58,842 bases of DNA from Phycisphaerae bacterium. Lineage in GTDB: Bacteria; Planctomycetota; Phycisphaerae; Tepidisphaerales; Tepidisphaeraceae. Below the pieces are notes generated by a model. The model worked only from the letters and a program-made list of their open reading frames with translations, was not told the origin of the DNA and ran no database searches. Location: positions 7,991-66,832 of the forward strand of contig JAUJNJ010000025.1 of assembly GCA_030448225.1 (NCBI GenBank), in the 5' to 3' direction. Position numbers and translations under genes: made by a program. Positions 47,098-55,859 of the stretch are shown piece after piece (within the stretch, counting starts at the first letter, position 1; the number at the start of each line of letters is the position of its first letter).

Positions 47098-47540
47098 TGT
47101 TTTTCGCGAATCGTTGCGTGACTGGCGGGCTCGTTCTTATCGGACCCTCGTAACCAGCCCCTACAAAGCGAGTTACCGGCGAAAACGTCACATCCGGCAA
47201 GGTCGACCCATATTTCCCCTTCCCGAGTCCCTGTCCTGCGCCTAGATTGCCTGAAGAACTCGGCACGCGCTTGCCGAATCAGTGGGCACGGCCCGGTTGT
47301 CCCGGGACGTGTGCGGGTGAAGGTGGATCGGGCTTTCGTTTCAAGCGCCTAATCCCAACCGATCCCCTTATGCCCGGGCCGTAACCCCGGGCGCTCGTTC
47401 CGCCGAGGCACGGCCGCGGCGCGGGTCGCGACGGGGTGCATTAGTGCACGATGCACCGTCCGGCACTCGCCCGCTCCGCAGGCCGCCGCGGGTCGGAACC
47501 ACCAGTGGGTTTGATTCTCTCTCTCAAGAGGAGGCTCGTA
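47098..47540 (+). promoter_or_regulatory. Leader region of the outer-membrane protein gene
   Basis: 443 bases without a supported gene. It includes small hairpins, for example ggtgcattagtgcacgatgc followed by acc near 47434-47456, just upstream of the OMP leader. The strong site aagaggaggctcgta precedes the ATG. A long structured 5' leader is plausible but unproven. Confidence 0.3.
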
Positions 47541-48053
47541 ATGTTTCGCAAAGGTCTCATGCTCGCCGCTCTGCTCGCCCTCGCCCCGGCCGTCGCCTCG
47601 GCCGACTTCGAACAGGGTGATGTCGAACTGACGCTCGGCGCCACCGCGTCGAACGGCCCGGACTTCGACGGGTTCAACGCCGGCGGCAACGCCGGCCTCG
47701 GGTTCTTCCTGACCGACGAGCTCGAGCTCGGCATCCGCCAGTCGGTCAACTACAGCGACGTCGGCGTCGGCAGCGCGCTCAACGGCTCAACCCGCGTCTT
47801 CGCCGACTTCCACTTCGACCTCGGCGCCTGGCAGCCGTTCCTCGGCGGCAACATCGGCTACGTCTACGGCGACGCGGTCGCCGACACGTTCGAGGCGGCC
47901 CCCGAGGGCGGCGTGAAGTACTTCGTCAACTCGACCACGTTCGTCTACGCCATGGCCGAGTACCAGTTCTTCTTCGACGAAGCCGAGGACGCGGACGACA
48001 CGTTCTCCAACGGTCAGTTCGTCTACTCGCTCGGCATCGGCGTGAAGTTCTAA
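47541..48053 (+). CDS. Outer-membrane beta-barrel protein (OmpX/porin-like fold)
   Basis: An intact frame of 170 residues. ATG 47541 follows AGGAGG by 7 bases. The signal peptide MFRKGLMLAALLALAPAVAS is cut after SA. The mature protein alternates hydrophobic and polar residues in strand-like stretches (DVELTLGATASNG, NAGLGFFLTDELELGIRQSV, TRVFADFHFDLGAWQPFLGG, TTFVYAMAEYQFFF) and ends VYSLGIGVKF with the terminal Phe used by the Bam machinery. This fits a six- to eight-strand barrel, similar to proteins annotated as outer membrane beta-barrel domain. A good ribosome-binding site and terminator suggest strong expression. Ligand unknown. Confidence 0.85.
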   Translation: MFRKGLMLAALLALAPAVASADFEQGDVELTLGATASNGPDFDGFNAGGNAGLGFFLTDELELGIRQSVNYSDVGVGSALNGSTRVFADFHFDLGAWQPFLGGNIGYVYGDAVADTFEAAPEGGVKYFVNSTTFVYAMAEYQFFFDEAEDADDTFSNGQFVYSLGIGVKF

Positions 48054-48111
48054 TCCCCAGCGACCTTCGGGGCCGCCGCCCTCTCGGGGCGGCCCAGTGC
48101 ATCGAAACGCG

Positions 48112-48145
48112 AAAGGGCGACCCGGTCATCGGGTCGCCCTTTTTT
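48112..48145 (+). terminator. Intrinsic terminator of the OMP gene
   Basis: A 13-bp perfect stem (48112-48124 and 48130-48142) with loop GTCAT, running into TTTTTT. It is about 60 bases after the stop. A second GC hairpin (ggccgcc / ggcggcc type, about 48070-48094) lies just before it. 48146-48432 holds no supported gene. Confidence 0.92.
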
Positions 48146-48432
48146 CGTACACGCCTCATGTCGTGACGGTCGTGGCATCGCACTCCGTGAGTGTGCGCGG
48201 CAAGGCGAGGAGCAACCGTTTCCACGGTGTCGTCCACGTCAGCGCGCGGCGGGACCTGCCCCGACTCGTGTTCTTCCGAACCGACAAGCGCAGGACACCT
48301 GCCCCGCTCGAATCGACCTACCCGTTCGGCCCTTCGGAAGTGCTCGCAAGCGAGCCCGCTAAACGAGGACCACGTCCCGGTTCGCCCGAACCTCCCCGGC
48401 GAGTGGAACGAGGCGCGTCGCGCGTCAGACAA

Positions 48433-48948
48433 TTACCGCGCGTCGTTCACCGCCGTCTCCGCTTGCGGCGCCGGCGTCGGCCGGGCCGCGTCGTACCAGC
48501 GCGTGCCGACGAACATGCCGATCGCGATCAGGACGAGGATCGCCCCCATCACGGTCGTTCGCGCGAGGTGTTCCTTGCCGAGCGAGCTGAAGATCGTGTA
48601 TCCGGCGATGTAGACCAGCACGAAGCCGAAGATCAGCTTCAGCGTCGCCTGCGGCAGGCTCGCCGCGAACCGCCCGCCGAAGTACGACCCGCACGCGAAG
48701 CCCGCCGAGATCAGCAGCGCCATCAACAGGTCGTCGCGGGTCAGCTTCCCCTGCTGGTAGTACGCCAGCACCGCCGGCAGCGTGACCGGCGGGATCATCA
48801 CCGCCAGGCTCATGCCGTGGGCCGTCGTCTGGCTGATGCCCAGCAGCAGCACCATGATCGGGATCATGACCGCCCCCCCGCCGAGGCCCATGATCCCGCT
48901 GAACACGCCGACGAACACCCCGAAGAGGACGAGGACGATCGGATTCAT
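48433..48948 (-). CDS. TauE/SafE-family membrane exporter
   Basis: An intact frame of 171 residues from ATG 48948 (an ATG 9 codons earlier is possible). It has hydrophobic segments NPIVLVLFGVFVGVFSGIMG with the family motif GLGGGAVMIPIMVLL, HGMSLAVMIPPVTLPAVLAY, LLMALLISAGFACGSYFGGR, LKLIFGFVLVYIAGYTIF and TTVMGAILVLIAIGMFVG. This is a half-length member, since many TauE proteins have about 250 residues and eight helices, so it may work as a dimer. The family exports sulfite or organosulfonates; the substrate is unknown here. Confidence 0.85.
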   Translation of the reverse strand: MNPIVLVLFGVFVGVFSGIMGLGGGAVMIPIMVLLLGISQTTAHGMSLAVMIPPVTLPAVLAYYQQGKLTRDDLLMALLISAGFACGSYFGGRFAASLPQATLKLIFGFVLVYIAGYTIFSSLGKEHLARTTVMGAILVLIAIGMFVGTRWYDAARPTPAPQAETAVNDAR

Positions 48949-49023
48949 GGTGGGGAGCAGATCCTTTCTCAGCACGAACTCGAATAGTTGATCGGGCGGG
49001 TCGGCGCGCGGGCATCGAGGCCC

Positions 49024-50617
49024 CTAGGGCGTCGCCGCCCTGCACAACTCGGCGAACGCTTCCATCTTGGAAAAGTCGCCTTCCCACGTCGTGTACATGA
49101 ACCCGATGATGCTGGCGTCGCCCTTTGCCGACGCGAGCCAGTCGCGCGTCTGCGCGAGCGACGGTTGGTCATAATACGTGGCGGCGATCTGCCGATGGCC
49201 GCGCCCGGCGAAGAACTTGCGCGATTCGTCGCGCTTGGCGTGGTTCCAGTTCATGATGATCACGTCCTTCGGCAGCCCCTCCCACGCGCCGGTCCACGGG
49301 CCGTTGACGAGGTAGTACGGGCCCTCGACGGCGTTGTGGAACGGGTCGAACATGTCGTTCCAGACGTACGTCGTGGCCGGCTTCAGCAGGCCGGCGCAGA
49401 ACGCGACGTTGGCGGCGAGCATCTGCCCGGGCGTCTGGCGGCGGCTCTCGCAGGCCTTGCACCACCCGAGCGTGCGAAACTCGTCGTGGCTCATCATCCA
49501 CCCCGCCGCCGCGTCGCCGAAGAGCTTTTTCATCCCGTGGGCCTGCGCGGTCAGGAGCTCGTCCACCTTCGGCTCGGCGATGCAGGCCGAGACCTGCCCG
49601 TCGTAGATGACGGCCGGGTGGTGCCACGACACGCGCAGCCGCGTGCCGTCGGGCAGCTTCGTCCTCAGCGCCCGGCGGCTCGTGGGCGGCGCGGTAGTCG
49701 CCGCCGGCGCGCGTTTTCAAGACGGGGTCGACGACGCGCTCGAAGTCGCGCCCCTCCTCGTAGACCTTGCCGTCGGCGCGCGCACGACGAGCGGGCAGCC
49801 CGGTCGCCGCAGGACGTTCAGTAATGCCACCTCCTCGACGCACTCCTTCCATCGCAGCGTGCCCTGCGCGCCCCAGACGCCGAAGTAGAGCTGCACCTGC
49901 TCGTGGTCGAGCGAGTTGAAGACGACGCGGTGCTCGGTCCAGTCCTGCGTCGGCTTCGCGCCCGAGGTTCTGCCACTGAAGCGTGCGATCGCCGGCCAGC
50001 GCCTTCACCTCCGGCCGGGCGGTGTGGCCGTCGGTCTTGACCTTCACCGACACGCGGTAGCAGCGCCGCCGCGGGCGGACGGCGAGCTTGTACGACAGGC
50101 GCGCCACCGCCTCGTGCGCGCGACGGTGGCGGTGTCGCCCTCGAGCTTCACCGTCGGGTCGACGAACGCCGGCTTGCCGAGCTCGAGCGGCGCGTCGCTC
50201 GCCACCCGCGCCTCGCCGCCGCGCACGACCATCGGCGTGTCGACGGCGGGCAGCCCCTCGGCGAGGTTCGGGTCGTTCGAGAGCAGGTCGTTGGAGTAGC
50301 CGACCGCGAACACCGCCGGCACGAGCTTCAGGTTCAGCCGGGCGGCGATCCCCTTCGTGCGCTCGACGTCGCGCTCGTACCCGCGTGCGGATGTCGCCGA
50401 GCGTCGCGAGCCGCTCGAACTTCGAGTCCGCCAGCAGCACGTGCGTGTACCCGGCCTTCGCGGCCCGCGACCAGATCGTCTCGAGGCGCTCGATGTTCTC
50501 GTCGACGAGCAGGTTCGTGGGGTAGTAGAGCCACAGCTCCCGCTCGTCCTGCGCCCGCGCGTCGTCCGGCATGAACGCGAGCACGCCGAGCAGGATCCAT
50601 AACGACAGGTGCCTCAT
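49024..50617 (-). CDS. Large secreted protein of unknown function (frame-interrupted)
   Basis: I choose ATG 50617 because GGAGG stands 6 bases before it, whereas it touches the ATG at 50623 directly. The signal peptide is MRHLSLWILLGVLAFMPDDA, then RA. The protein reads ELWLYYPTNLLVDENIERLE, IWSRAAKAGYTHVLLADSKF, AGWMMSHDEFRTLGWCKACE, MLAANVAFCAGLLKPATTYV, WNDMFDPFHNAVEGPYYLVN, DVIIMNWNHAKRDESRKFFA and GFMYTTWEGDFSKMEAFAEL. The opening and closing parts look like a (beta/alpha)8 barrel of the glycosidase superfamily, with a beta-sandwich-like insert in the middle. I cannot assign a family. About eight shifts occur in the central third. Confidence 0.6.
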
Positions 50618-51039
50618 CTCCATCCTCCGTGAGTCGCCGCCGCGGCGTTGGCGACGTTTAGGTTGCCGCGGCGTGTTCCCGTTGTGCGAGCGCACGTCGC
50701 GATCTTTAACGCCCACAGTGCCACGGCGCCCCCGCGCATTCAACCGCCCGGGCGGATCGTGAAACGAGACGGCCAGCGGTGGCCGGCCCGTCGGACCTTC
50801 CCCGCCCCGCCGGGACGCGTTAAGTTAGTAGGAAACGAGTTGCGGCCCGCCGTTCCAAATTGTGCAATCGCGTGTGTGACGGTGAGGCGGGCTGCGACGC
50901 ACGCTTGCCGCTGCCAAGTGCGGCGGCGTCTGACTGGCCGGGAGGCGGAACTGAATCCGAGTGCCGATCGAGCCGAAGAGGTACGCATGAATCGGCCCCG
51001 GACCCGGGGGGGTGGCACCGCGCGCGGGAGGTAGCGGAC
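50618..51039. other. Gene-free region
   Basis: No gene or clear regulatory element is supported between the divergent secreted-protein start and the small Pro-rich frame. Confidence 0.4.
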
Positions 51040-51270
51040 ATGGCCTCGGAACAGAACACGGTCAAGGGGGACGGCGGAGCCGCGCGCGTCGCGGCGAACG
51101 ACGGCGCACGGCGGGCGCCGGAGCGGCCGGAACCGAATCAGCGGCCGGCCGATCGGTGGCGGGCCGACGACGTGTCGCCGCTGCCACGCCCGCCGCTTTG
51201 TTCGCTGCCCCCGGCGTCGCCGCTGCCCGAGCCGATGAAGTCCCCGCCGCCACCGCGGCAGCACGCGTAG
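51040..51270 (+). CDS. Possible small Pro-rich protein
   Basis: ATG 51040 follows GGGAGG by 8 bases, a better site than chance would often give. The 76-residue product (MASEQNTVKGDGGAARVAAN ... PPLCSLPPASPLPEPMKSPP) is polar then Pro-rich and has no recognisable domain. It lies 66 bases before the HicB-like gene on the same strand. GC-rich DNA produces such frames by chance, so confidence is low. Confidence 0.3.
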   Translation: MASEQNTVKGDGGAARVAANDGARRAPERPEPNQRPADRWRADDVSPLPRPPLCSLPPASPLPEPMKSPPPPRQHA

Positions 51271-51336
51271 AGGCGGCACGCTTCGGCACGCCTGACGGTG
51301 CTAAAGTGCTCGCCTCGCGATTCCGATCCTCGCGGT

Positions 51337-52023
51337 ATGAGGTCTGCCGCGCACGATGTCCAGGACGTGGGTTCGCTGTTCGACCCCGCCGATCTGCCGG
51401 CCGACGTGGCGGCGGCCGGGCGGCGAGTCGCGCGGTCGTACCGCGTGGCGCTCGACTGGTCGCAGGAACTCGGCTTCACCGCCGTCTGCGTCGAACTGCC
51501 GGCGTTGACGACGCGGGCGGCGGACGCCACGCCGTGCGTCGAAGCGCTCTACGACGCCGCCGCGGCGCACGTGGCGTCGCTGCTGGTGCAGGGGCACGTC
51601 GCGCCGGGCGCGCTGCGCCCCGCCGCCGTCCGCCCGGCCCGGCCGACGTTGCCCGCGTCGGGCGACGCCAGTGCGGAAACCCGCCTCTGTGACACCCCCT
51701 CCTTCGACGCGCGGTTCTCCGACGCGGTCGCGTTCGATTTCGGCGCGCCCGACGCGCCGCCGATCGACCAGTTGCGCCGGATGGCGGCTTGGACGGCCGC
51801 GCAATACCGCCTGGTGTTGCACTGGTCGGACGGCACGTACTACGCGAGTTGCCCGGAGGTCCCTTTCGTCGCCGGGTTCGGCCGCTCGCCGGGCCGCTGC
51901 GCCGCCGACATCCGCAGGCACCTCACGCGGCACGTCGCCGACGTGATCGCCGCCAACCGGATGCCGCCCGAGCCGCTCCAGGAGATCGAGCGGCGCGTGC
52001 AGGGTCGGCGCACTGCTGCTTAG
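51337..52023 (+). CDS. Protein with two tandem HicB-like domains, no HicA partner
   Basis: An intact frame of 228 residues from ATG 51337 (GTG 51298 is also in frame). Two segments share the HicB antitoxin layout: first SYRVALDWSQELGFTAVCVE with LPAL, then an Ala-rich helix AALYDAAAAHVASLLVQG-like and HVAPGALRPAA; second QYRLVLHWSDGTYYASCPEV with P, then GFGRSPGRCAADIRRHLTRH and MPPEPLQEI. Each is a beta strand, a Y/F-A-x-C-x-E-h-P motif, a helix, and an acidic/Pro tail, as in partial RNase-H-fold HicB. No DNA-binding domain and no HicA toxin gene is adjacent. A role in RNA binding or in an atypical toxin-antitoxin pair is inference. Confidence 0.65.
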   Translation: MRSAAHDVQDVGSLFDPADLPADVAAAGRRVARSYRVALDWSQELGFTAVCVELPALTTRAADATPCVEALYDAAAAHVASLLVQGHVAPGALRPAAVRPARPTLPASGDASAETRLCDTPSFDARFSDAVAFDFGAPDAPPIDQLRRMAAWTAAQYRLVLHWSDGTYYASCPEVPFVAGFGRSPGRCAADIRRHLTRHVADVIAANRMPPEPLQEIERRVQGRRTAA

Positions 52024-52035
52024 GGCATATCGAAC

Positions 52036-52107
52036 GCCCAGCAGCGAGCCCTTTGGGCTTGCGGCTAAAAGGGGTGGCGCTCCGCACGACCTCTCTGCTG
52101 GGAGCTT
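52036..52107. repeat. Inverted repeat with CCCAGCAG arms around a GCCCTTTGGGC repeat
   Basis: The left word gcccagcagcga (52036-52047) and right word tctctgctgggagc (about 52094-52107) are complementary over 8-9 bases. Between them lies gccctttgggcttgcggcta, then aaaagggg, a copy of the 18246-18276 repeat. The nested plan is the same as in other repeats of this window. Confidence 0.6.
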
Positions 52108-52315
52108 CCGCTTAGTCAGTTCGCGCGAGAGCCGCATCCGAACGCGCGGGCGCGCCGCCGACCATTTTTCACGAGCTGTTGCAGGTGCGGGCGCACCACC
52201 CGGTGACGCGGCGGGGAAGCCCCGCGGCTAATCGAGGGTCGGTAACAGATCCGCACGCTTGGCGTCCTTCGCGCGTCACCCGCCCTCGCCTCGCCGTGCG
52301 TGATCCGATTCTTCG

Positions 52316-52564
52316 CTACTCCCCCGGCGGCAGCACGTGGGTCGGTTGGATGCCGTGGCGGACGGCGACGTCGCGGTCCATCACGGGCGACGCCTGCGGG
52401 TTCGGCGGCGTCCGCACGCCCGGCGCGTCCTCGGCGTCGATCGAGGAGATCTGCACCTCCGGCTCCTCCGGTCGCGGGTTGAGGATCGGCAGGCTGGCGA
52501 TCGTCGTGTGCGGCATCTCGCCGGTCGACTTAGCGCCGGCCGCCTGCTCGCCGGCGTGCTTCTC
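52316..52564 (-). other. Open frame continuing uvrC in phase after its TAG stop
   Basis: After the uvrC stop (TAG, 52565-52567) the same frame stays open for 82 more codons: EKHAGEQAAGAKSTGEMPHT, SLPILNPRPEEPEVQISS, DAPGVRTPPNPQASPVMDRD, HGIQPTHVLPPGE. It could be a C-terminal tail of UvrC cut by a point change or sequencing error, or a separate small protein starting at ATG 52516. The composition (Pro and acidic) is that of a disordered tail. No domain is recognisable. Confidence 0.35.
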
Positions 52565-53956
52565 CTACATCACCGCGGCCGGGTCCTTCTTCGCCGACGG
52601 CTTCCGCCGCGCGGGCGGGCGGCGGCCCTGCTTCACGTCCTCGTCGAACGTGCTCTTGCGGCGCAGGATGTGGTGGTAGTGCTGCGCGAAGCGGTGCGCC
52701 TCGTCGCGGATGTACTGCAACAGCTTCAGGCCGAGGTGGTTCCGCGCCAGCCGCAGCGGCTCGCTCTTGGCCTGGACGTAGACGAGCTCCTCCTTCTTCG
52801 CCAGCGAGATGACCATAGGCGGCCGCACGTCCATCGTCTTGAAGACCTCCAGCGCCGCGTGGAGCTGGCCGAGGCCGCCGTCGATGAGGATCACGTCGGG
52901 GTAGAGCTCGTTGTTCGTGCCGGCCTCGCGGTAGCGGCGGCTGACGACCTCCTGGATGCTGAGGTAGTCGTTGTTCCCCTGCCCGTGGTTGATCTTGTAG
53001 CGACGGTAGCCGTCCTTGAACGGCACGCCGTCGATGAAGCACACCTTGCTGCCGACCATCTCGCCCCCCTGCAGGTGGGCGATGTCGATCCCCTCGACGA
53101 TCCGCGGCGGCTCGGCCAGGCCCAGCGCGGCGCCGAGCTCGCCGACGCCCTGCTTCGGGTCGTGGACGAACGACTCGGGCTGCCAGTATTCCTGGTCGCC
53201 CTTCCGCGCGCGGGCGTCGAGGGCCGTCAGCGCCTTGATCTCGTCGCGCAGGCGGGCGGCCCGCTCGTAGTTGCGGTCCTTGGCCGCCTCGATCATCTCC
53301 CGTTCCATCTCGCTGACGACCGATTTCTTGTTGCCGTCGAGGAACTTCAGCAGCCGGGTGATGTCCTCGCGGTAGGTGTCCTTCGGGACCTTCGCGGCGC
53401 ACGGGGCCGTGCACTGCTTGATCGGGTAGAGCAGGCAGGGGCGGAAGAAGCGGCGCTTGTCGTCGGCGTCGCGGATGTCGAGGTGGCAGGTGCGAAACTT
53501 GAACGCCTTCTGGAGGAGCGTCACCGCCTCCTTCAGCGCGTAGACGCTCGTGAACGGGCCGTACAGCTTCACGCCCTTCGTCTGCGGCTCGCGCGTGACG
53601 TAGACGCCGGGGAAGTCTTCGCCGGTGGTGACCATGAGGTAGGGGAACGTCTTGTCGTCGAGGAGGCGCGCGTTGTACTTCGGCTGGATGTCCTTGATGA
53701 GGCGGTTCTCGGCGAGCAGCGCCTCGACCTCGCTGTCGGTCTGGAGGATGTCGAAGTCGACGACGTAATCGAGCAGGCCGGCCTTGCGCTGCTCGAGCTT
53801 CGTCGACGCCTGGAAGTAGCTGGCGACGCGGTCGCGCAGGCTGGCGGACTTGCCGACGTAGATCACCCGCCCCTTGGCGTCCTTCATGAGGTAGACGCCC
53901 GGCGCCTTGGGCAGCGCCCGGGCCTTGGCGGCGAGTCTCTCGATGCGATCTTCCAT
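52565..53956 (-). CDS. uvrC: UvrABC excinuclease subunit C, short form
   Basis: An intact frame of 463 residues. UvrC makes both incisions in nucleotide-excision repair. The GIY-YIG nuclease is at residues 15-90 (APGVYLMKDAKGRVIYVGKS, LRDRVASYF). A Cys-containing region RTCHLDIRD ... RPCLLYPIKQCTAPC follows. The UVR motif is near 212-245 (EMEREMIEAAKDRNYERAAR), then the RNase-H-like endonuclease domain (VEGIDIAHLQGGEMVGSKVC, YPDVILIDGGLGQLHAA, HRFAQHYHHILRRKSTFDED). The usual C-terminal helix-hairpin-helix pair is missing, so it is about 130-150 residues shorter than E. coli UvrC. Confidence 0.92.
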   Translation of the reverse strand: MEDRIERLAAKARALPKAPGVYLMKDAKGRVIYVGKSASLRDRVASYFQASTKLEQRKAGLLDYVVDFDILQTDSEVEALLAENRLIKDIQPKYNARLLDDKTFPYLMVTTGEDFPGVYVTREPQTKGVKLYGPFTSVYALKEAVTLLQKAFKFRTCHLDIRDADDKRRFFRPCLLYPIKQCTAPCAAKVPKDTYREDITRLLKFLDGNKKSVVSEMEREMIEAAKDRNYERAARLRDEIKALTALDARARKGDQEYWQPESFVHDPKQGVGELGAALGLAEPPRIVEGIDIAHLQGGEMVGSKVCFIDGVPFKDGYRRYKINHGQGNNDYLSIQEVVSRRYREAGTNNELYPDVILIDGGLGQLHAALEVFKTMDVRPPMVISLAKKEELVYVQAKSEPLRLARNHLGLKLLQYIRDEAHRFAQHYHHILRRKSTFDEDVKQGRRPPARRKPSAKKDPAAVM

Positions 53957-54271
53957 GATTCGTGCGGCGGCGTGTGGCGCCCCGGAATCCGGGCCGCTCG
54001 GCCGGGCGGTGCGCGCGACGTCCTCCGTGTGACAATTGTTGGCGGGCCGGCCCTCCGGGGCCAGTGGCGAAGCGGGGAAATCGTGCGGGCGGTGCGGGAA
54101 GGGCGCGCCGCAAGTGACGGCAAACGCGACATCTCCCCGCGTATCGGACGTGCTTCAAATCGGGCGGGCCCGGCGGGACTAAGGGCGCGCCGAACGCCGG
54201 CCGATGCAGTGTGGGAGGGGGCCGCCACCGGGCGGCTCGCGACCGGTTCACGGAGCAGGAGGACCTTGAAA
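53957..54271. other. Gene-free region between uvrC and the charged exported protein
   Basis: No gene is supported. The strong site agcaggaggaccttgaaa at its right end belongs to the gene at 54272. Confidence 0.4.
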
Positions 54272-54847
54272 ATGCAAAAGTGGTTTCTGACGGCCGCCGC
54301 GGCGGCGGTGCTGGCGCTCGTGGCGGTGCCGGCGCTCGGCGGCGACGGGTCCGGGGTGCGGCGCGAGCGGTTGAAGGACCGGCACGACGCGAAGGTGGAG
54401 CGCACGCGTGACCATCAGGACGAGGTCCGCGAGAACCGCCGCGAGCGGCAGGACGCGCGCGTCGAGGCGCAGGACGCGGAGAACGAGCAGAAGCGCGAGC
54501 ACAAGGACGAGACCCGCGAGGCCAAGCGCGAGCGCCTCCGCAAGAAGTGGGAGCGCTACGACGACCGCCACGGCGACAGCGCCCGCAAGGAGCGCAAGCG
54601 CGAGGCGATCGAGCAGAAGTGGGACCGCCAGGACGCCAAGCGCGAGGAGGTCCGCGAGGACGTCGACGCCGAGCGCGAGGCGCAGGCCGAGGCCCGCGAG
54701 GCCCGCCGCGGGCGCAAGGACGAGCGGCGCGACCGCAAGCGCGACAACGCGGACGGCCGCACCGAGCGCCGCCGCGAGGCCCGCGACGACAAGCGCGAGC
54801 GCCACGGCCGCGGCAACGGCGAGTCCGCCGCCGCCCCCCGCGACTAG
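54272..54847 (+). CDS. Exported, highly charged Arg/Lys/Glu/Asp-rich coil protein
   Basis: An intact frame of 191 residues. ATG 54272 lies 9 bases after AGGAGG. The signal peptide MQKWFLTAAAAAVLALVAVP ends at ALGG. The mature 165 residues are almost entirely R, K, E, D, Q, A with recurring words (RDHQDEVRENRRERQDARVE; RKKWERYDDRH; EQKWDRQDAKREEVREDV), i.e. an imperfect repeat with W every 45-50 residues. This pattern predicts a long single charged helix or coiled coil. I do not recognise a family. It could be a periplasmic spacer or a nucleic-acid- or polyanion-binding protein. Codon use is typical of its neighbours. Confidence 0.7.
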   Translation: MQKWFLTAAAAAVLALVAVPALGGDGSGVRRERLKDRHDAKVERTRDHQDEVRENRRERQDARVEAQDAENEQKREHKDETREAKRERLRKKWERYDDRHGDSARKERKREAIEQKWDRQDAKREEVREDVDAEREAQAEAREARRGRKDERRDRKRDNADGRTERRREARDDKRERHGRGNGESAAAPRD

Positions 54848-54957
54848 CGCGACGCGGAGCGGCGCGGACGCGCCGACAGTCAATGTTCGTTCGGCGGGCC
54901 GCGACGGGGAGGTCGCGGCCCGTCGCTGTTTTGTCGGACGGTTAGAACGGGGAGGCA

Positions 54958-55055
54958 AGTCGAACATCGAACGCTCAACATCGAACATCCAACGTTGAAG
55001 GAGGCGGAGGCGTGTCGGCCGTTCCTTCGACGTTCGATGTTCAGCGTCGAGTGTC
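54958..55055. repeat. Inverted repeat of CGAACATCGAACG-type words
   Basis: The left arm (aagtcgaacatcgaacgctc, then aacatcgaacatcc) and right arm (gacgttcgatgttcagcgtc, then gagtgtcgg) are complementary in several words around a short GC-rich centre (about 54957-55055). It lies in the 277-base gap before hisA, which contains no supported gene. Confidence 0.7.
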
Positions 55056-55124
55056 GGATTTCGCCCTTTTCCTTCGCCTGCCCCACCTTCATTTTCTCGC
55101 CCCCCTCCGGTACCCTCCGCCGCC

Positions 55125-55859
55125 GTGGCACTGGAGATCATTCCGAGCATCGACCTCCGCGGCGGGCGCGTCGTCCGGCTGAAGCAGGGGGACTACGCGC
55201 AGCAGATCAACTACGACGCCGACCCGATCGTCACCGCCAAGAGCTTCGCCGAAGCGGGCGCTCGCTGGATGCACGTCGTCGACCTCGACGGCGCGAAGGA
55301 GGGGCGGCCGGTCCAGACGGACATGATCGCCTCGCTCATCCGCGCGTCCCGGCTCCAGGTCGAGTGCGGCGGCGGGATCCGTTCGACGGCGGACGTGCGG
55401 CGCCTGCTCGACGCGGGGGCCAGCCGGGTCGTCGTCGGCACGAAGGCGCTGGAAGACTGGCCGTGGTTCCTCGACCTCGTGCGCACGCCGGACTTCGAGC
55501 GGCGATTGATCCTGGCGGTCGATGCGAAGGACGGCTTCGTCGCCACCCGCGGCTGGACCGAGACGACGACGCGCCGCGCTGCCGACATCGCCCGCGAGGT
55601 TAGCGGCCTGCCGGTCGCCGCCCTGCTCTACACCGACGTGGCCAAGGACGGCATGCTCGCCGGCCCCAACGTCGGCCACACCCGTGAGCTGGCCGAGGCG
55701 GCCGACGTGCCGGTGATCGCCAGCGGCGGCGTCGGGAACCTCGACCACATCCGCCAGGTCGCGGCCGTGCCGTCGATCTGGGCCGCGATCGTCGGCCGCA
55801 GCCTGTACGAGGGCACGCTCGACCTCCGCGACGCGATCCGCGTCGGCCGCGGCAAGTGA
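55125..55859 (+). CDS. hisA: Phosphoribosylformimino-5-aminoimidazole carboxamide ribotide isomerase
   Basis: An intact frame of 244 residues with a GTG start at 55125; the product begins with IIPSIDLRGGRVVRLKQGDY after three residues. HisA catalyses the Amadori rearrangement of ProFAR to PRFAR in histidine synthesis. It is a (beta/alpha)8 barrel with the first catalytic Asp10 in IPSID and the second near residue 169 in LYTDVAKDGMLAGPN. Phosphate-binding loops are VECGGGIRST and IASGGVGNLDHIRQV. The length is normal. Other his genes are not adjacent. No clear ribosome-binding site precedes the GTG. Confidence 0.93.
   Translation: MALEIIPSIDLRGGRVVRLKQGDYAQQINYDADPIVTAKSFAEAGARWMHVVDLDGAKEGRPVQTDMIASLIRASRLQVECGGGIRSTADVRRLLDAGASRVVVGTKALEDWPWFLDLVRTPDFERRLILAVDAKDGFVATRGWTETTTRRAADIAREVSGLPVAALLYTDVAKDGMLAGPNVGHTRELAEAADVPVIASGGVGNLDHIRQVAAVPSIWAAIVGRSLYEGTLDLRDAIRVGRGK

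Noticed and set aside
47098..47540. Riboswitch in the OMP leader
   Set aside because: Small hairpins are present, but no known aptamer consensus could be recognised.
51012..51692. 226-codon plus-strand frame overlapping the HicB-like gene
   Set aside because: Wrong frame relative to the conserved motifs; Arg/Gly-rich shadow.
52337..54271. Long plus-strand frame in front of the charged exported protein
   Set aside because: It is antisense to uvrC. The real start at 54272 has AGGAGG and a signal peptide.
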